A stretch of 64,000 bases of DNA from Phaeobacter italicus (GTDB lineage: Bacteria > Pseudomonadota > Alphaproteobacteria > Rhodobacterales > Rhodobacteraceae), in NCBI RefSeq assembly GCF_001258055.1, contig NZ_CVRM01000022.1, forward strand, positions 372,001 through 436,000. Direction: 5' to 3'. The stretch's first letter is position 1. Every line of letters begins with the position of its first letter. The notes below the pieces were generated by a model. The model saw only the letters and a program-made list of their open reading frames with translations, made no database searches and was not told the origin of the DNA. The translations under genes and the position numbers were made by a program. Shown in pieces: positions 61,013-64,000 of this stretch.

Positions 61013-62313
61013 ACAGCCAGCAAACATGGTCCGCACGTCGTCCGCTGATTGTGGGCGTTATTGGGGTGCTGGTTCTGATCGGTGGTTTTGGCACTTGGTC
61101 TGTTGCCACCTCCATCGCGGGGGCCATCGTTGCCTCGGGGCGGATCGAGGTGGATCGAAACAGGCAGGTCGTGCAGCACCTCGATGGCGGTATCGTGCAA
61201 GACATCCGCGTGGACGAGGGGGACACCGTCGAGAGCGGGCAGATCCTTTTGCAACTGGATGCGCGGGAGCTGCGCTCGCAATTGGCAATCACGGAAGGGC
61301 AGCTGTTTGAGCTGATCGCCCGCCGCGCCCGGCTGGAGGCAGAGCGCGACCGCGCCGAAACCATCACCTTCGACCCCGAACTGGAAACAGCAGCCAGGAA
61401 TAGTGCCGATGTGCGCGACTTGATGCAGGGGCAGACACGGTTGTTTCTGGCCCGGCGTGATTCAGTGGCGCGCGAGATCGAACAGCTGGAAAAGCGCCGC
61501 GCCCAGATCAGCAACCAGATCACCGGGATCCAGGCCCAACAGGCCTCGCGCCGCACCCAGCTGGAGCTGATCCGCGAGCAACTGGAAAACCAGCAGTCCC
61601 TGCTGGATCGCGGGCTTGCACAGGCGGGCACCGTGCTGTCGCTTCAGCGCAGCGAGGCGGATCTGCAGGGCTCATTGGGGGAGCTGATCGCAAGCGAGGC
61701 ACAGGCCGAAGGCCGGATCACGGAGATTGATATCGAAATCCTCAAACTTGGTACCCGCCAGCGAGAGGAGGCGATCAGCCGTCTGCGCGATCTGCGCTAT
61801 CAGGAGCTGGAGCTGGCAGAAACGCGCCGCACCCTGCTGGATCGTCTGGAACGCCTGGACATCACGGCACCTGTGTCCGGCGTCGTCTATGGCCTGCAGG
61901 TCCATACCCCTCGCTCTGTCATCCGGGCGGCCGAGCCGGTGTTGTACATCGTCCCCCAGGACCGCCCGCTGGTCATTGCCGCGCAGGTGGCGCCCACGGA
62001 CGTCGATCAGATCTTTGTCGGCCAGCCTGTCACCCTGCGCTTTCCGGCGCTGGATCAACGCAGCACGCCCGAACTCTTCGGGGCGGTGCAGCAGGTTTCT
62101 GCAGATGCCTTTGAGGATCCAAATACGGGGATCTCCTATTATCGGACGGAAATCGCGCTGGATCCGGGGCAGATCGACCGCTTGCCGGAAGGTACGGCCC
62201 TCATTCCGGGCATGCCGGTCGAGGGCTACATCCGCACCGCCGATCGTTCTCCGCTGGCCTACCTGGTAAAGCCGCTGACGGACTACTTCGTCCGCGCCTT
62301 CCGCGAGAGCTGA
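61009..62313 (+). CDS. Type I secretion membrane-fusion protein, HlyD family
   Basis: A 434-residue periplasmic adaptor joining the ABC exporter to an outer-membrane TolC-type duct. One N-terminal membrane helix (about 12-35), a barrel-sandwich half (VVQHLDGGIVQDIRVDEGDTVESGQ in part), a long coiled-coil hairpin (about 95-285, Glu/Arg/Leu-rich), the second half-motif DITAPVSGVVYGLQVH and a beta-barrel end. Strong AGGAGG Shine-Dalgarno; starts inside the stop of the ABC gene. Terminator follows. Confidence 0.93.
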   Translation: MNSQQTWSARRPLIVGVIGVLVLIGGFGTWSVATSIAGAIVASGRIEVDRNRQVVQHLDGGIVQDIRVDEGDTVESGQILLQLDARELRSQLAITEGQLFELIARRARLEAERDRAETITFDPELETAARNSADVRDLMQGQTRLFLARRDSVAREIEQLEKRRAQISNQITGIQAQQASRRTQLELIREQLENQQSLLDRGLAQAGTVLSLQRSEADLQGSLGELIASEAQAEGRITEIDIEILKLGTRQREEAISRLRDLRYQELELAETRRTLLDRLERLDITAPVSGVVYGLQVHTPRSVIRAAEPVLYIVPQDRPLVIAAQVAPTDVDQIFVGQPVTLRFPALDQRSTPELFGAVQQVSADAFEDPNTGISYYRTEIALDPGQIDRLPEGTALIPGMPVEGYIRTADRSPLAYLVKPLTDYFVRAFRES

Positions 62314-62354
62314 GCCGCAGGACCGTCCGGCGGCGGTCAATCGTCGCAAATCAC

Positions 62355-62388
62355 AGGCGGAAGGGCCGAATTTCGTCTTTCCGCCTTT
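62355..62388 (+). terminator. Intrinsic terminator after the type I secretion pair
   Basis: AGGCGGAA at 62355-62362 pairs with TTCCGCCT at 62379-62386 across a 16-base loop, followed by TT. Confidence 0.6.
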
Positions 62389-62436
62389 ACACTTCCCGGT
62401 TAGCGTTCGTCCAAATCGTTTCAAAGGACCAAGACA

Positions 62437-62895
62437 ATGGATATCGAAGCCAAACTCAAAGAGCTGGGGATCGAACTGCCTGCAGCTCCCGCACCGGCCG
62501 CAAACTATGTGCCCTACGTGGTCGCAGGTGACATGGTCTACATCTCCGGCCAGATCTCTGCTGATGCAGGCGGGCTGATCACCGGCAAACTGGGTGCAGA
62601 CATGGATGTCGCCGCCGGTCAGAAAGCTGCCCGCCAATGTGCGATCGCGCTTCTGGCTCAGCTCAAGGCCGCATGCGGTGGCGATCTGAACCGGTTGAAG
62701 CGGGTTGTGAAACTGGGGGCCTTCGTGAACTCCACCGATAGCTTTACCGACCAGCCGCAGGTTGTGAACGGCGCGTCTGACCTGATGGTCGAAGTGCTGG
62801 GGGACGCGGGCCGTCATGCCCGCTCTGCGGTCAGCTCGCCTTCGCTGCCGCTGGGTGTCGCGGTCGAAATCGACGGCGTGTTCCAGATCGCATGA
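62437..62895 (+). CDS. RidA family enamine/imine deaminase
   Basis: A 152-residue protein of the YjgF/RidA superfamily, which hydrolyses reactive enamine/imine intermediates from PLP enzymes. It has the family pattern YVVAGDMVYISGQISADAGGLITGKLG (in part), ARQCAIALLAQLKAACGG and the C-terminal GRHARSAVSSPSLPLGVAVEID (in part), with the conserved Arg in RSAV and Glu in VEID. The length and the ARSAV motif point to the longer Rid subgroup rather than RidA proper. Overlaps the next gene by ATGA. Confidence 0.9.
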   Translation: MDIEAKLKELGIELPAAPAPAANYVPYVVAGDMVYISGQISADAGGLITGKLGADMDVAAGQKAARQCAIALLAQLKAACGGDLNRLKRVVKLGAFVNSTDSFTDQPQVVNGASDLMVEVLGDAGRHARSAVSSPSLPLGVAVEIDGVFQIA

Positions 62896-63665
62896 CCATG
62901 AAACTGCCAGACGCCTTTGTGCGCACCCCGATCACGCATCGCGCGCTGCATGATGTGACGGACGGTCGCCCCGAAAACAGCCGCGCCGCCATGCGCGCCG
63001 CCATCGAGGCAGGCTATGGGATCGAAATGGACCTGCAACTGTCGTCGGATGGCCGCGCGATGGTGTTCCACGACTACGGGCTCAAACGTCTGGCAGAAGG
63101 CACCGGGCTGGTGGCGGATTACACCCGCGACCAGCTGCGTGCCATTCCCCTGAAAGGGGGCGATGGAGAGTGCATTCCTGATTTTGCAGAAATCCTTGAG
63201 CTGGTGGATGGGCGCGTGCCGCTGCTGATCGAGCTCAAGGACCAGGACGGCAACATGGGCTCCGACATCGGCACGCTTGAGGCAGACACCGTGCGCCAAT
63301 TGCAGGGCTACACGGGTGAGGTGGCGCTGATGTCCTTCAACCCCCATTCGGTGGTTGAACTGGCCCGTCTGGCCCCGGATCTGCCGCGTGGCATTACCAC
63401 CAGCAGCTATCAGGCCAAACACTGGCCCGAACTGACGCCAGAGGTCTGTGACCATCTGCGCGAGATCCCTGATTTTGACCGGTCCGGGTCGTGCTTTATC
63501 AGCCACGAGGTCGCTGATCTCGCCAGCCCCCGCGTTGCAGAGCTGCGCGCCAAGGGGGTTCCGATCCTGTGCTGGACCGTGACCTCTGCCGCGATGGAAG
63601 AAGAGGCGCGCAAAATTGCGCATAATGTCACCTTCGAGCGGTATCTTTCTGATATCTCGGCTTGA
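62892..63665 (+). CDS. Glycerophosphodiester phosphodiesterase
   Basis: A 257-residue GDPD-fold enzyme that cleaves deacylated phospholipids to glycerol-3-phosphate and an alcohol. Visible motifs: THRALHDVTDGRPENS (catalytic His, H-R form) near residue 16, the metal pair in GIEMDLQLSSDGRAMVFHD (in part), and LLIELKDQDG. There is no signal peptide, so it acts in the cytoplasm, like UgpQ. Translationally coupled to the RidA-family gene and followed 46 bases later by a GNAT-like gene. Confidence 0.92.
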   Translation: MTMKLPDAFVRTPITHRALHDVTDGRPENSRAAMRAAIEAGYGIEMDLQLSSDGRAMVFHDYGLKRLAEGTGLVADYTRDQLRAIPLKGGDGECIPDFAEILELVDGRVPLLIELKDQDGNMGSDIGTLEADTVRQLQGYTGEVALMSFNPHSVVELARLAPDLPRGITTSSYQAKHWPELTPEVCDHLREIPDFDRSGSCFISHEVADLASPRVAELRAKGVPILCWTVTSAAMEEEARKIAHNVTFERYLSDISA

Positions 63666-63711
63666 TCCCTTCCGCGGCGGACCCAGATACTGTCTGTCGC
63701 GGAGGAATTGA

Positions 63712-64000
63712 ATGGAACAGGCGCAGATCGAAATCGCGGTTCTCGGTGCGCTGTCGCAGGTGGCGGCAGCCGACTGGGACGCCTGCGCCTGCCCGGAGGC
63801 CGCCGATGGTGGTGCGCCTCTCGATCCCTTTACCACCCATCGTTTCCTGAGCGCGCTGGAAGACAGCGGTTCGGTTGGGCCCGGAACCGGCTGGCAGCCA
63901 CAATATCTGACAGCTCGCCAAAACGGAGAGCTGATTGCCTGCGCGCCGATGTACGCCAAATCCCACAGCCAGGGCGAATATATCTTCGACCACAACTGGG
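63712..64000 (+). CDS. GNAT-like / DUF482-type peptidogalycan biosynthesis protein, N-terminal fragment
   Basis: The first 96 residues of a gene cut by the window end. The Shine-Dalgarno GGAGGAA, six bases before ATG 63712, is strong. The N-terminal [28 protein letters not shown] (in part) and the [16 protein letters not shown] ending fit the large GNAT group annotated peptidogalycan biosynthesis/recognition (DUF482). It probably belongs to the ridA-gdpd operon. Confidence 0.75.
   Translation, partial: MEQAQIEIAVLGALSQVAAADWDACACPEAADGGAPLDPFTTHRFLSALEDSGSVGPGTGWQPQYLTARQNGELIACAPMYAKSHSQGEYIFDHNW

Noticed and set aside
1-64000. CRISPR arrays, insertion sequences, prophage, rRNA or toxin-antitoxin modules
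   Set aside because: No spaced direct repeats, transposase, integrase, phage structural genes, rRNA sequence or recognisable toxin-antitoxin pair was seen in any part of the window.

Overview
The window looks like ordinary chromosome from a marine Roseobacter-group alphaproteobacterium (Rhodobacteraceae, close to Ruegeria, Tritonibacter or Phaeobacter). The evidence is the high GC content, the fixI/ccoI-ccoS pair, the hisS-hisZ-hisG cluster with a short-form hisG, the pssA-pmtA pair, glcDEF, and many Rhodobacteraceae-type conserved hypotheticals. It is gene-dense, with about 63 protein genes and one tRNA. I see no insertion sequence, prophage, integrase, CRISPR array or rRNA. The species assignment is inference from gene content, not from a search.

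Layout. 0-10.5 kb: tail of the cbb3-oxidase maturation cluster (ccoI end, ccoS), a SPOR-tailed DD-carboxypeptidase, a CHMI-family isomerase, a HAD phosphatase, clpS, an rRNA methyltransferase-like gene, an SDR lacking its catalytic lysine, hemF, a GH25 lysozyme, and divergent hemC/hemE. 10.5-16.6 kb: a small basic protein, a CaiB-type CoA transferase, slyX, hisS-hisZ-hisG, tRNA-Pro(CGG) and a DMT transporter. 16.7-25.3 kb: leucine biosynthesis (leuB, then leuC-leuD) interrupted by a degenerate EEP-fold protein and a membrane protein; an MscS channel; rsfS and rlmH. 25.2-32.1 kb: glcDEF glycolate oxidase, a secreted S1 protease, and an Hsp20 gene with a near-perfect RpoH promoter. 32.2-46.5 kb: phytase-like esterase, gabD, alpha/beta hydrolase, creatinase, pssA-pmtA (PE/PC synthesis), two membrane proteins, a divergent GT14/sulfotransferase pair, a frameshifted P-loop ATPase and ilvD. 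46.6-55.1 kb: benE-like transporter divergent from an XRE-cupin regulator with twin palindromic operators, DMT transporter, smpB, sseA-aminotransferase operon, glnK-amtB. 55.4-64 kb: bifunctional PBP1A-like enzyme, mlaA-mlaC, a type I secretion ABC/HlyD pair without an adjacent substrate gene, ridA, a glycerophosphodiesterase and the start of a GNAT-like gene.

Genes cooperate mostly in short operons: haem synthesis (hemF, hemC, hemE), histidine (hisZ-hisG), leucine and isoleucine/valine (leuBCD, ilvD), glyoxylate entry (glcDEF), nitrogen sensing and ammonium uptake (glnK-amtB), and envelope maintenance (dac, pbp1A, mlaA/C, pssA/pmtA).

I did not find a convincing undescribed multi-gene system. 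The best leads are the twin operator between benE and its XRE-cupin neighbour; a single-base frameshift in a conserved P-loop ATPase gene; two convergent gene pairs whose stop codons sit in the two arms of one hairpin; two enzyme-family proteins missing catalytic residues; a short leader ORF coupled to rsfS; and a hairpin-plus-GAGTATTT element present twice in the window.
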